A stretch of DNA of 52,353 nucleotides from Pleurotus djamor. Lineage: Eukaryota; Basidiomycota; Agaricomycetes; Agaricales; Pleurotaceae. A model generated the notes under the pieces. That model was given only the letters and a program-made list of their open reading frames with translations, did no database searches and was not told where the DNA came from. This document shows positions 34,026 through 44,985 of this stretch, piece after piece; position 1 is the stretch's first letter, and each line of letters opens with the position of its first letter. Position numbers and translations under genes: made by a program. The stretch covers positions 1 to 52,353 of the forward strand of contig JAPEVF010000308.1 in the NCBI GenBank assembly GCA_029747585.1, given 5' to 3'.

Positions 34026-34579
34026 ATGATGATGTTCACCCGCATCCCTGCCTCTGCGCTCATCCTCGCTTCCGTCGCATATGCTCTGTCTCTCCCTCGC
34101 ACCTCGGGAGAAGAATCGTCCGGAGCCACAGACACGTCGGGATCCACAGGCGGCTCTAGCTGTTCGCCCAACAGTTTGTTGTGCTGCGATGCACAGACTG
34201 TGAGTGTTTCTTCCTTTGCAACATCGTCAACATGCACTAATACCTCTCGCCCATTTTTAGACCGAAGATTTACTGAGTGGCGTGGCTGGCACTCTTCAGT
34301 CCGTCGTCGCTGGCTTGCTCAGCGGAGGCCCTACCGGTACGTCCTGATTTGCGCTCTCTGAGTACCCAACTCAATTTCTGCCCATTCATATTAGCGGGCT
34401 GCGAATCTGGTGGTGCTACAGCGTGTGCGACGCAACCACTCTGCTGCACCATCCCTGTTTTGGTTCGTATTCTCTTTACGTCGGTCATAGATGAATGGAC
34501 TCACATGTATCGTATACCTCAGCAACCTGGCAGCACCTTATTGAGCGTGTCATGCTCCCCGATCGATTTGAACCTTTGA
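34026..34579 (+). CDS. class I hydrophobin (124 aa, four exons)
   Basis: Exons: 34026-34199, 34261-34336, 34395-34462 and 34523-34579. The introns are 61, 58 and 60 nt (donors GTGAGT, GTACGT and GTTCGT). The third intron is a multiple of three without stops, so it can be read through. The N-terminal signal peptide (MMMFTRIPASALILASVAYA) is followed by a Ser/Gly/Thr-rich linker. All eight hydrophobin cysteines are present: C-x6-CC-x31-C-x7-C-x5-CC-x15-C, ending SCSPIDLNL. Hydrophobins are secreted, self-assemble at air-water interfaces and coat aerial hyphae and spores, and the closing sequence is typical of class I. The C4-C5 loop is only seven residues, below the range usual for the class. 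There is no hydrophobin neighbour. The flanks are decayed repeats on the left and FB4 on the right. Confidence 0.88.
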
Positions 34580-35193
34580 ACAGTATTAAGTAGACAGGGT
34601 CCTGACGCTAGAAGCACACAATGATAATCGAATTGAATCATGTATATTATTACTTTGCGGAATTAAAGCCTTGTAAATTGTGTCAAATTTGTTTATCGTT
34701 GTTTCGTTAGACCGAAAACGCAGCGATGGTCTGAGAGACTGATAAAATACACACTTGTTACTAGTTTATCGTGTATCAATCGAGTATAAAGCGAAAGGTA
34801 AATGCATGAGATGAAAAAATGGGAAGTTGGAAGTAAGCGGTCCGCTTCAGCCGCGGTGTTTTGTCTTTCAATGTTGACACCATCGTCACCGAATCTTCCT
34901 GGAAGGACATGGAAAATCGACAACCACTGGTGCAGCCTTCTCCCCGTCGGCGGTTCACAACCGTCGGAAAGACTGTTCCGCACGTTCCATTGATTTCTAG
35001 GCCGTTGCGTTCAACGAGCGCCTCCAAATTGGACAACAAACTCGAATGGAGATGGGTTCCATGGTGCATATTTCTTATTGAGCATAGGGATGATACACAA
35101 AATGCATACTGCATACGAGAAGCATATAAGATAGGGATAACCGAAGACGAGAAGCATTAATATGAGCGTTGCGACAGCAAAGGACTCAGCGTC

Positions 35194-36681
35194 CTAGAAG
35201 GAACGTTGAAAGTAGACGTAAGGAGGACCGAAAGCATCAAATTTCCTTTGAACATCTCTGAGATAGACAGCTTCCTCGACTTCTGGGGGTCGTCTTTGCG
35301 TCGATCCTGAACAATAGACCATCCTCAAGTGAACGAACAAACGATCTTCTGGCGGGTGTCCTGGATTGAGACCGCCCAGATACTTGTTACACGCCCGCAA
35401 AAATCCAACATAAGCTGGTCGATCCAACCGCACCGTGGCCAAAGAGGGCATTTTCCTCCCAACAATTTCGATCCAGAAATAGTCTTCGTCTACGGGAATG
35501 TAACTCAGGTTCAAAACTCGAACATCATTCAGAGGTAAAACCTCCATGAGTTCTTCCATATGGTGATCGAGAGGTCGTTTGACATCAATGAAGAAATTCC
35601 CGTCGAGCCCGTGCCCAGTCGTTTTGTGTTCTTGTCCAGTGAAGACACATTGGCAATGAATGAAAGTCGCCTTGTTCTCCGAGTGTACACCTAGGTGCAG
35701 GTTCGTGCAGAGATGGGATGGAGGACCAGACGACGACTTGAGGAGAGGCGAGAACAGTTGGAGACATTCTCGAGCAACGGGAGGAACCCTATCAATGGCC
35801 GCATGGCCAAAAAGAATGACCCTCACAGGGGGTACTCGTAAGTGCCGAATAAAGCCTCCAAAGTAGTCAGACTCGTCCGTTAGACTTAGAGTGTGCAGTT
35901 TGGGGAGGTAGAGATCTGGGGCGCTGTCGGTAGAATGCTCTGGAAGACAGTTACGAAGGGATAGACGACGGAGTTCCTTCATGTTGCAGAAGACTCCGTA
36001 TAATTCCCGGTAGCTCTCTAAGGGAAGCTGACTGTCCAAGTTGAGAATGGTCAAGCTCGGCGAAAGGAGAGGAGACGTCCATGGAAGGCAGAGTCCATCC
36101 AGATCGAGGACACGCAACTGAGGAGGGCAAGAACCATCGCCGAATATCTCTGGGCCTTCTAGAGACTCCAACTCAACGTCTTCGTTAGGGATGGGCACGG
36201 ATATCTTGAGATGCTTCAAGCAAGGCGCGGGGCTGCAGAGATTTTGTAGAACAAGGGGCACATCAGTCGGGAATACAAACGTCTTGATTTCCTCGAGTTG
36301 TCGGAGTTTGGCCAAGATGGTTTTGATGGTTTGACGAGGTACCACCCATCTGGTGAAATCGCTTCGAATGAACTTGATGGGGGTGTCTGCACCCGTATGC
36401 GACAGCTGAGCTTGGAGAACGGCAGGATCGCTTTGAGGACCGATGGCGGTCCAGAAAGCAGGTGTCGAAACGACAATGTTGTACCAGTACTTGCAAACTA
36501 GAGCGATATTCCGTCGAGACTTGTCCTCTGGGATATCTGTAGTCGACAAGTCGCGGGGATTGACGTGCTCGAAACCCAACGATATGATCTTGACCAAGAG
36601 TTCATCGGGGAGCTTTGATATGCGCGCATTCGGGCGATCTGCAGGATCAAAGGCTGTACCAGGAGAACGGGTAGAAATCAT
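35194..36681 (-). CDS. FB4: F-box-like protein (495 aa), single exon
   Basis: The start at 36681 (MISTRSPGTAFDP) is preferred over upstream near-cognate starts because it matches FB1 and lies about 75 nt from a TATA box. The F-box is at about residues 21-75: ISKLPDELLVKIISLGFEHV, then NIALVCKYWYNIVVSTPAFW. Next come the LSHTGADTPIKFIRS block and a long Leu-rich region with PPQLRVLDLDGL, PWTSPLL and NCLPEHSTDSAPDLYLPKLH. It likely acts as an SCF substrate adaptor, with unknown target. It is the intact partner of the FB1 duplication, and flanks on both sides are shared. It is intronless, with no internal stop. Confidence 0.85.
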   Translation of the reverse strand: MISTRSPGTAFDPADRPNARISKLPDELLVKIISLGFEHVNPRDLSTTDIPEDKSRRNIALVCKYWYNIVVSTPAFWTAIGPQSDPAVLQAQLSHTGADTPIKFIRSDFTRWVVPRQTIKTILAKLRQLEEIKTFVFPTDVPLVLQNLCSPAPCLKHLKISVPIPNEDVELESLEGPEIFGDGSCPPQLRVLDLDGLCLPWTSPLLSPSLTILNLDSQLPLESYRELYGVFCNMKELRRLSLRNCLPEHSTDSAPDLYLPKLHTLSLTDESDYFGGFIRHLRVPPVRVILFGHAAIDRVPPVARECLQLFSPLLKSSSGPPSHLCTNLHLGVHSENKATFIHCQCVFTGQEHKTTGHGLDGNFFIDVKRPLDHHMEELMEVLPLNDVRVLNLSYIPVDEDYFWIEIVGRKMPSLATVRLDRPAYVGFLRACNKYLGGLNPGHPPEDRLFVHLRMVYCSGSTQRRPPEVEEAVYLRDVQRKFDAFGPPYVYFQRSF

Positions 36682-36757
36682 CGTCGCAAGGGAGAAGTCT
36701 AGCAAGTGTTCGGAGAGAGATAGGCAAGTTGCCAGTGCCAGAGCATTCGTAGGGAGA

Positions 36758-36764
36758 TTTTATA
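36758..36764 (-). promoter_or_regulatory. TATA box of FB4
   Basis: TATAAAA on the minus strand inside AGGGAGATTTTATAGCAG (plus strand), identical to the FB1 promoter core. Confidence 0.6.
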
Positions 36765-36989
36765 GCAGCACGGGGCCCAGCGAAGCCACTCTTCTGAGGT
36801 GCCTACAGCCATCGACGCTGCATTGTAGGTGGAAGTCAGTGCCACTTAGAACAATACGACAAGCCCGAGACACTCCCCCTGGCGACGATCTTCTGGTTTT
36901 GCGACACCTTGTGGTATTCCGTAGGCAGAAGAAGACAATAAGAGATGTAGCGCATCGACACGGCAAGATGCTTGAACAGAGTCAAGGGT

Positions 36990-39266
36990 CTGGAGAGGCA
37001 TAAAGCAGGGCATAATGTTGCCAATTCGCGTCAGCTTCAGGCTGAGACCAACTAGAGACCAACTCCGGACTCGGAGTCTAGTGAATCGTGATATCGTATG
37101 GGAGCAAGTAGTAAGTTTCACGGGCGCTCCGTCGATACCTCTCAAGCGCCATAAGCGCCAAGAAAAACTCCTTTCCTCCCCACCTAATCGTCTAAGCCAA
37201 CCTCCACTCGCCTTGCACTCGCCAGCCCAATTATCTGTTATCCGATGCTTCTAATCCTCGGTTGCTTGCTGCTCACCGCCCTAATAACTCCGCTGCGAAG
37301 GAGCCTTCCTCGTTGCTCGCAACTAAGAAAGGCCACTTCGCCGAGAATCGATAATTCTAACCGATCTTTGATTGATGGGTTGCTGCAGTATCTGAGATGG
37401 CGCAGCCGTAGGTGCTAGCTATGGAAGGAATGGAGGAGCCTCTAGGCGACGATTCGCACGAGGGTTGGATGAAAAAAGACCCAAAGTCATCGTGGTCAAG
37501 ACGTTGATCTACCACGGCCTTTGAAGTCCCTGCTGTTCAACCTAAGGAAACCTCGATCTCGAATTCCGAAATGACCTCATTGACCTCATTGATACTCGTC
37601 GGTCTGCCCTGACAATCGCCTTCAAGACTGTACTAGTCGCCTGAAATGTGACCACTGCCGGGGTGGAAGTTCAACCAGCATTTTTAAGATGCCTGATGCG
37701 CTGTCACAGAAGGGAGAGGTCGTATGCCCTTTTCTGTGTATGGACGAGTGTGGGGATGAAAACGTTGGCGCTCCTCCTCACCAATAAAGGTGTCTTTACC
37801 TTGGTCTTTACCTTGGGATGGGTTTCGTGCTTCGAGATAACTATCCCTCGTTCCATGCCACTATGATACGGTCATTCTTTTTTGCTGAATCCGACCCGAG
37901 CGTTCAAATCCAGAGCAGGCTGTCGTCGCGTAGCTCCATCAGGATGCCCTTATTTGTGTTTGCCGCTACCAAAGCCCAGACACACAACTAAAATGTCCCC
38001 AGCCCTCTGTATCAGTGTCATGGATGTGTATGCTTGGTATCTTCCACTTCGTTATTTTCCGGCTTCGTTCTTACTCAGTACCGTTAAATAGGTCCTATCA
38101 GTTGCCCAGCGTTCTTGACCTTCTGGCGGCTAGGTCCGACGGAAGATACGGGGTGTCTGATTCTTCCCAGATCACTATTCGCGATCGAGGCTTCGTAACC
38201 TCTGCATCGTACCACCCTGATCAAGACGCATATCCGCTCTAATCGTATACGAACGTCACTGTAGATGGTGGTATGTACTCCCCCTCTGTCTTGAACCTCG
38301 AGATTGATCTCAATCAAATCCATAGCTTTTCCGCGATTGGAGACAAACTAGTCGAACGATGACTACGGTAAGATAGAAAGACTAGGAAGGGAGGGGATAC
38401 TATCGGCTGTTGATAGTTATAGCCGAATGATCCTGGCCTTAGGATCGTCATGCAACAGGTTATAGCTGGCAAGGAATCCAGGACAATAGAAGCTTTGCAG
38501 AACCTCGGACATATTGCATCCAACGACGACGCCCCCCTCGTACCGCCCGCTCACTGCCTGGCTCCCCGAAGAAGACGGCGGAAACCTTAGCGTGCCGCAG
38601 CCTGTGCCTTACCATTGCATTTCCATTCACAGTTCTGTTTTGGATGTGCATCGGCATTAAGCACCTCAGAGTCGATATCAATGTTTCCACAGGTATCAGT
38701 TCATCTCCTCGATGCGAATCGATATACGCTCGGGCTTCCGGGATTTCTTCGCCGGCGATGGATATGATTATGAGCCATTCATTTGCGGTTTGATTTGGGC
38801 TCTTGCCTGGCAGCGCCCTACCTAGGTCTTTATGCAAGACGGTCTCTGAAATGAGTCCTGATCTCTTTCGCATGTCGGCTCTACCCTCCGGGTATACTTT
38901 ATATAGATGGTGGTGCGTATGTTCAGCGCAATGACGGCGTTGAACGCTGCAAGCTGGAGCTGGAGACCTGTCGTTCCTCCGAGTACAGAGTGGAGGAAGA
39001 GCGACTTTGGTGATCGGGAGGGCTCTGTACCATCCTGGTACATTGCTGAATACCAGCTGACGCACTTTGGGTGTTGCATATTCATATCTTCATATTGTTA
39101 TTGAGCATAAGATATAGAGTAGTACATAGAGTAAAATTGCATATTGCATAGAAAAACGTTCTAACAGATTTGTTGATGAGAGCAAGATGAGAGTCATCTA
39201 TAACACCGCCATCATGATTGCGTAGTCTCCGCTATCTGACAACACCGCAAATAGTACCTTCCAGCT
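36990..39266. other. no supported gene
   Basis: The FB4 upstream similarity ends near 36990. Between there and FB5 I find no domain-bearing frame. The minus-strand frame at 38822-39085 contains a moderately hydrophobic stretch (SVLGGTTGLQLQLAAFNAVI) and a TATATAAAG-like word, but no coherent gene. A TTTACCTTGG direct repeat lies at 37796-37816. Confidence 0.4.
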
Positions 39267-40805
39267 TCAAAGCGTACCACGAAAGTCAAGATAAGGACGT
39301 CCCAAAGCATGAAGCTTCCTTCGAACATCCGCAAGGCAAGAAGCCTCCTGCTCATTAGGTAGCATTCGTCTCTGTCCAGGTCCAGGCGGGGGAACGCACT
39401 CTAAGCACCAGATCAATTCCAAATGCACAAACAATTGAGCCTCTCCGGGACTTCCTGGATGGAGCCCGTCGAGGTACTTTCGAAGGGCCCGCATAAATCC
39501 AACACACGCCGATCGATCCAACTCCATTGTATCCAACAAAGGAATCTTCCTCCCAATGCCTTCGACCCAAAAACGGTCTTCATCAACGGGGGTGTAGTCC
39601 AAGGTCAGGCTTCGAACTTCCTCCAACGGGAGGACATCCATGATTGCTTCCATGTCGCGATCGAGAGGAGTGTCGACTTCGATGAAGAACCTACCCATCA
39701 ACTGATGGTCAGTCGCTCCGGGTACGATCTCTCGTCCCTTAAAGTCGCACCGATATTGGATGTAATGTGTCCCATCCTCTGCGGAATGACCCAAGTAAAC
39801 ACAAGTACAAAAGTGAGATGAGGGACCAGACGAGGATTTGAGGAGGGGGGAGAACGCTTGGATGGACTCCGTGATAATGGGTGGGATCGTCATAGTCGAC
39901 GCCTTGCCAATGATGGTGGTATCTAATGGTGGTACTTGGAAGTGCCGAAGGAGAGTTGTAGACCGCGAAACATCGTCATCATCCAGGGTAAGCGTATGCA
40001 GTTTGGGCAGAACGAGATCCGGGGCGCTCTCTGTATGAGCTGGTGGGAGACAGTCATAAAGGACCCAAATTCGAAGCTCTCGTAAGACACAGAAAACCTC
40101 GTAGAATGCCTTGTAACTTTCGAAGGGTTCCTGATTTCCCAGAGTGAGGCTGGTCACGTGCGGCGAAAGGAGAGGAGAAGTCCAGGGAATACGGAGTCCG
40201 CTGAGTGTGATACTGTGTAGACGAGGAGGACAGGAACCGTCACCGAACATGTCGAGGGACTTCGGCTCATTCTGAGCGGCATCGCCGGACACGACTAGCT
40301 CTAGATCCTTCAAGTAAGGCGCGCGGTGGAGCAGCGCCTCCAGAACAAGGGTCACATCGCGTGGATAGATAGCCATCTTAAGTTCCACAAGTCGATGAAT
40401 CTCACTAAGAATCGGTTTGAGGAATCCAGAAGGTGACGGACGACTCGTAAAGGTGCTTCGGATGAACTTGATTGGAGCTTTCCCGGTGTGCGACAGATGA
40501 GCGCGAAGTACAGCAGGATGGGTTTCATTCCCGAGAACAGTCCAGAAAGCCGGCGTCGACACGATGATATTGTACCAGTGTTTGCAGACCAGCGCGAGAT
40601 CTTGGAGAGAGCGGCCGGAGGGCAGTCCTGTGGGTGCCAACCGGAAGCGGGAAACGTACTCCGACGCGAGAAACATGGTTTGGACCAAGAGCTCGTGTGG
40701 GAAGGTCGATATCCATGAATTCGGAAACTCGGAGTGTTTCAGAGGAAACACCGTTCCAGGTCGACGAATTGCGGCACGACCGTTCGAGGGAACACTATGA
40801 GGCAT
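39267..40805 (-). CDS. FB5: F-box-like protein (512 aa), diverged FB4 relative
   Basis: The start at 40805 (MPHSVPSNGRAAIRRPGTVF) follows a TATA box and resembles the FB4 N-terminus (RSPGTAF). A longer upstream frame to 40871 would run into the promoter. The F-box-like region reads ISTFPHELLVQTMFLASEYV, then LALVCKHWYNIIVSTPAFWT. Shared blocks: LSHTGKAPIKFIRS, PPRLHSITLSGLRIPWTSPL, and a C-terminal LDFRGTL. There is clear amino-acid conservation but heavy divergence from FB1/FB4, so it is an older duplicate. It has one exon and no stops. It is a probable SCF adaptor with unknown target. Confidence 0.83.
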   Translation of the reverse strand: MPHSVPSNGRAAIRRPGTVFPLKHSEFPNSWISTFPHELLVQTMFLASEYVSRFRLAPTGLPSGRSLQDLALVCKHWYNIIVSTPAFWTVLGNETHPAVLRAHLSHTGKAPIKFIRSTFTSRPSPSGFLKPILSEIHRLVELKMAIYPRDVTLVLEALLHRAPYLKDLELVVSGDAAQNEPKSLDMFGDGSCPPRLHSITLSGLRIPWTSPLLSPHVTSLTLGNQEPFESYKAFYEVFCVLRELRIWVLYDCLPPAHTESAPDLVLPKLHTLTLDDDDVSRSTTLLRHFQVPPLDTTIIGKASTMTIPPIITESIQAFSPLLKSSSGPSSHFCTCVYLGHSAEDGTHYIQYRCDFKGREIVPGATDHQLMGRFFIEVDTPLDRDMEAIMDVLPLEEVRSLTLDYTPVDEDRFWVEGIGRKIPLLDTMELDRSACVGFMRALRKYLDGLHPGSPGEAQLFVHLELIWCLECVPPPGPGQRRMLPNEQEASCLADVRRKLHALGRPYLDFRGTL

Positions 40806-40878
40806 GGTCGCGACAGAGGAATCTGACAATATTCGAAGAGAGAGGTGGGGGCAAGTTGCGACGGTGATCACGTAGCGA

Positions 40879-40885
40879 ATTTATA
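40879..40885 (-). promoter_or_regulatory. TATA box of FB5
   Basis: TATAAAT on the minus strand, about 75 nt upstream of the ATG, the same distance as in FB1 and FB4. Confidence 0.55.
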
Positions 40886-41292
40886 GGGCAGAAGCACTGT
40901 GCTGGGTGGGCCACCCATCCGGATCGCTGACGGTAGTACTGAAACATTGTGTGTGAATGCACGGAGGTCAGTGCTACCATTCTCAACAACACGACAAAGA
41001 TGAGCAAAATGTGAGACATACCCAGATGGTCGATCGTCATAAAGTTCTGTGGTTACCTGGAGTGGTCCACCAAGATAAGAAGACAATAAGCGAAAATCGG
41101 GCGTGTTCAGACGTGTGCCAAGGTGTCCTTGATGCATGAATGGAGCAGATCTAAAGGCGAACCAAGGTGGACCTGAAGGTCAGAGATCTTGAAATATTCT
41201 CAGCGAGTGAACGATGCAAAAGGCGCGGTCTTGATATGAACTTTGACATGGAACTGTTCTTGTACGGAAGACAAGGCAAAGTCAAGGATCGA

Positions 41293-42414
41293 TCAAGCTT
41301 CAAGCTCTAAACCCTCCGACCAACTCTCAAATTTCGCAACGACATCTCCAACCGACTTGATCTTTCCCTGAATCCCTTCAATCGTCATCTTTCCCAAAGG
41401 GAAATACAGCGGAATCTCATCCAGATTCAGTTTAGTGAGATCGTAGATCTTCTTCACCGCTTTGGCAGTGTCGCCCTTCGAGGGGGTGCCTTGATTGATC
41501 AACTGGTGGGCTTGGTAGACCAGCGAGTCGGGCGTGTTGTAGGCTGGGAGGATCGGGAAGCTAGTGCCCCCACTCAGTCTACCCATACGGGTGTCGAACG
41601 CGGCGAGTTCGAGGAGGGAGACCTGGAGCACAGAATAGGTTAAATCTAGCAAACAGAAGAAAAGACGGAGCCTATACTTTGATGTTCCATTTGGGATCAA
41701 GCTCCATGACAAGCGACTCAGTAAGACCTTCTAAAGCTACGCAGAAAACAGATAATCAGCGACGAATTTGCTAAACCTTGAATTGCATATCCCACCATGC
41801 TTGCTACGAAGGGACGAAGAAAGGCATCGCAGTGTGAGTAAAACAACTTGGCTCCAGAGCGGAAAAAGCATACCTTGCCGCGTAATAACCGAGCCCAGCC
41901 CATCCAAACTGGCCGAGACCCGAACTGACGTTCAGGAGCAATCCTCCTTTCTTCTCGGGGGGATTCAAGTCCCTGAACACTCTGACAGCCTCAGCGGCGA
42001 CGCGCCCAGCACCCCAAAAGTTAACTTCAAACAACCACCTTGCAGCTTCTTCCTGCTCTTGTAATTCGACCTCCCCGAATACGCCAACACCTGCGTTATT
42101 GTATACGACGTCGACCCGACCGAATTTTTCGACGGCGGCTTTGAAGACAGCGGTCACATCTTCTTTCTTCGTGACATCGCAGGGGAGAACGAGTAATTTG
42201 TCGGCGCCGTATTTGGCTGCGAGATCTTGGAGGGTTTCTGGTTTCCGTGCGGTCGCCACGGCGATTTCGCCTTTTTGAAGGACTAATTCAGTCGTCAACC
42301 GACCAAAGCCGGTCGACGCTCCCGTGACTAGCAAAGACCACCGTTCAATGAGTACGACAGAAGGGAGAGTAATGGGAGGGAACACTTACGCAGCCATACT
42401 CGTGGAGACGACAT
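41293..42414 (-). CDS. short-chain dehydrogenase/reductase (291 aa, five exons including an 8-nt microexon)
   Basis: Exons: 42414-42390, 42327-41874, 41803-41796 (8 nt), 41736-41678 and 41622-41293. The introns are 62, 70, 59 and 55 nt, and all phases agree. This is a classical SDR with a Rossmann fold that uses NAD(P)H: cofactor loop TGASTGFG at residues 10-17, CDV at 58-60, NNAG at 85-88, the tetrad Asn111 (FEVNFWG), Ser143/144 (NVSSG), and YxxxK at Tyr157-Lys161. Lys161 is encoded by the microexon. Only that splicing gives the family sequence YYAASKHALEGLTESL. Reading through gives no sensible protein. The usual length for the family is 250-300. The substrate is not predictable, and there is no co-oriented pathway partner nearby. 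FB6 is transcribed divergently. Confidence 0.85.
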
Positions 42415-42511
42415 CGAAAGCTTGATGGTTATAAGAGTATTTGAGTTTGAGAGTAAGAGGCCGAGCAGTATACAAGCGATGAGTGCCGTAGCTTGCCTTG
42501 TTCATCGTTGA

Positions 42512-42519
42512 CTTTTATA
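42512..42519 (-). promoter_or_regulatory. TATA box of the SDR gene
   Basis: TATAAAAG on the minus strand, about 100 nt upstream of the ATG. Between them, an ATG at 42505 opens an out-of-frame upstream reading frame that overlaps the true start. It lies in the leader if transcription starts close to the TATA box. Confidence 0.6.
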
Positions 42520-42539
42520 CGGGACGGAAAGCACAGTTT

Positions 42540-43348
42540 TTAGTCATCTTTGTCGCTCAGTCAGCTACGCCATGAGAGAGCTAAGAAATATTGTACGTTA
42601 CCGGCTATTGAGTTTCAAGCAATACCCATGGTTTATAATCCCAAAACTCACATTAACGGCAACGTGGATCAACCTGGAAGTAGGTTTATCTCCATTACAT
42701 CGTCGCAAGCCGGGGCCAAACAGCTAACCTGAATAGCAAGAAAATTATAGCTATTTGCTCGGATGGAAAAAGGGACATAGACCTACTGTATCCACTAGCG
42801 ACGGCGTTCAAGTATTCAAGTTCGAGTCATAGAGCATATGGCGAGCTTTGTTTCGATAGAGTGCAAGAAGGCTTGAAACTTGAAAGACCCATTAAACTTG
42901 TTTGAACTTCGGACTATAGGTGTGGCCTTGACTCCGGTCGAAGTCGATCCAGCTCATTCGAATCAAGTTAAACGTAGGAATGTCATACATGGTGAAGGGA
43001 CCAAGACTGACAGCGATAGAAGGTTCAACGTTCAACGTTCAACGATGCGCAGAACCTAACTTTCGGCATTTACCGGGAGGACGAAAGTAGTTGATAAGAT
43101 AAGATAACGCAAGGCTGGTTTGCTAAGCGCTTTGCTTTTTTGTTTCCAAAATTCCAACGCCCGGTATTGTCTACGCCGACGACCCAATGGATAGCGGCGT
43201 AACCGAACATCTTATGCTCCCGCGGTCTGGCTGGAGGGCCTTCTCGTCGACATCACTCGTTGTCAAGGCCACGAGTCATACCATTATGCCACCACCGAGA
43301 GTCCGAGACAATCTTTGGACAATCTGCGTCTTAGATTTTAGATCCCAT
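42540..43348. other. intergenic region between SDR and FB6
   Basis: This is a divergent promoter region with no gene. A three-fold GTTCAAC tandem lies at 43021-43041. Near 43090 is a GATAAGATAAGATAA tract, a GATA-like motif cluster. Confidence 0.5.
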
Positions 43349-43354
43349 TATAAA
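43349..43354 (+). promoter_or_regulatory. possible TATA box of FB6
   Basis: TATAAA about 120 nt upstream of the proposed first coding exon. Confidence 0.45.
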
Positions 43355-43470
43355 CACACCCCGCAACCTCTAGTAAAGTGGCTCGAACTGCTATTTAAAC
43401 GTGACCTCAGAGCTCCTCGGCAGAACTGTACGTTTTCACCTCTCCAGGTCCCCAGAACCTCGGTATCACC

Positions 43471-44985
43471 ATGGACGGACTCAATGAGGTCCAATCTTCC
43501 GTTTCTTGCCATATTCATCAATTCCTTCAATGCCCGTCTCCTTCCCACCGACGCTCTTTGTCTACGCCTTAGAAAATTGGAATACAAGACGTTCCAGCTG
43601 AGGTTTTGATCAAGTTCTTCTTTGAAGCTTCGGTAAAACTTGACGGAAGGGTCGACTATGCGGTCCTCCTGAACATCGGCTTAGCTTGCAAGTCATGGTA
43701 TCGACTCATCAAGGACACGCCTGAGCTCTGGACCGACCTTTCGGATACCTCTGATGCGAGGACACTTGCTGCTCGTCTCTCTCATACATCTCACGCACCA
43801 TTGAAATACTCTGGTACCCAAAACCCGACGCCTCTTTCGAGCCGCTCAATCTGTGACCTCTTCAAAGAGCTCGATCGTACGAGGATCCTCAAGTCTTGGC
43901 TTGACTTCGAAGGTTTCGTGCAACACGCAAGCAAACTCGAAGTTGAAGCACCGTTGTTGGAGTCCCTCGAACTTCTCCTTCCCCTCAGCTCACCAATATT
44001 CACTGAGAGGGTAACTAACTGGTTCGGCGGCGTCAAACCTCCTCGCCTCCAATCACTTCGTCTCCGAGGAATACAACTTCCTTGGTCGTCCCCCTTACTC
44101 AAGGATCTGACCTGTCTCAATCTTGACGCGCAAATTCGACCGGCAATCTACCCTATTTTCAACAAAATCCTCTCGCAGATGCCTCTATTGACGGACCTAT
44201 CCATTGGCAACTGTTTACCGAGGGATGTCTCGAGTTATAACACGGACTCACGACTTTACCTTCCCTCTCTCGTTCGACTGGCTGTTGCGGACTTCGCCCC
44301 ACTTTCAACGGCATTCTTAACATGTCTGGAAGCTTCACCGCGATACGTCTCTGTCTTTGGTGTCTTTCACTCCTCTCATGTCCCACCCATGCTTGATGAG
44401 TGCTCTCGCCTCCTCTCGCCCTTTCTCAATTCCAAGAGTCCCTGCTCTTGCCTTAAAATCAAGGTAAACGAAGGACGGGCTGAGATGGACTATTCCGTCG
44501 ACGTCAAGGGAATCGCCCCGTCTGACTTGGGTGGACTCCAAGATGTTTTCCACATCAAAATCCTCCTGCCGAAGCGGTTTTCCAGTCCGCTCGACGTAAG
44601 ATCTTCTGTCACAAATGTGATTCGTCATCTTCCCGTCCGCGCAGTTGGTACCCTAGAACTATCCGCCTCTCGGCCCGTGACGTGGATCAATTCGAATACG
44701 CTATGGTCTGAAGTAGTTCCTCAAGAACTCAAGAAAATCTATGAGCTGGTCGTGGACATTTATGTGATGATATCTTTCATCAGTATGTATACCGTCTACT
44801 TGCGCGAGAGAATCAGACACCTGGAGGAAGGCACTGGGGAGAATAATGCGGCACAACAATTGTTTGATGGTCTTCAACGCGTCGTCTGTCACAAAGCGAG
44901 TTTCTTAGCTCCATCAATCAACGACATAAATTCTTTGCGGAGCTCGTTAGGACTCCCCACATTGTCCGTTGAACTTGATGCGTAG
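43471..44985 (+). CDS. FB6: F-box-like protein (about 476 aa)
   Basis: The main exon is 43573-44985. It opens just after a TAG that is best read as an acceptor (CGCCTTAG). A short first exon, 43471-43488 (MDGLNE), then gives MDGLNEKIGIQDVPAEVLIK in frame. Its donor, GTCCAA, is weak, so the start is tentative. The F-box-like part reads IQDVPAEVLIKFFFEAS, then IGLACKSWYRLIKDTPELWT. Shared F-box family blocks follow: LAARLSHTSHAPLKY, PPRLQSLRLRGIQLPWSSPL, NCLPRD and LYLPSLVRLAV. It probably serves as an SCF adaptor. FB7 follows in the same direction and is a diverged paralogue. No internal stop was seen. Confidence 0.78.

Noticed and set aside
38460..39065. 201-codon minus-strand frame upstream of FB5
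   Set aside because: Basic and low in predicted structure. Another frame of the same stretch is equally open. Nothing supports coding.
43021..43041. GTTCAAC repeats as a possible CRISPR or array
   Set aside because: Only three contiguous units without spacers. It is a microsatellite in a promoter region.
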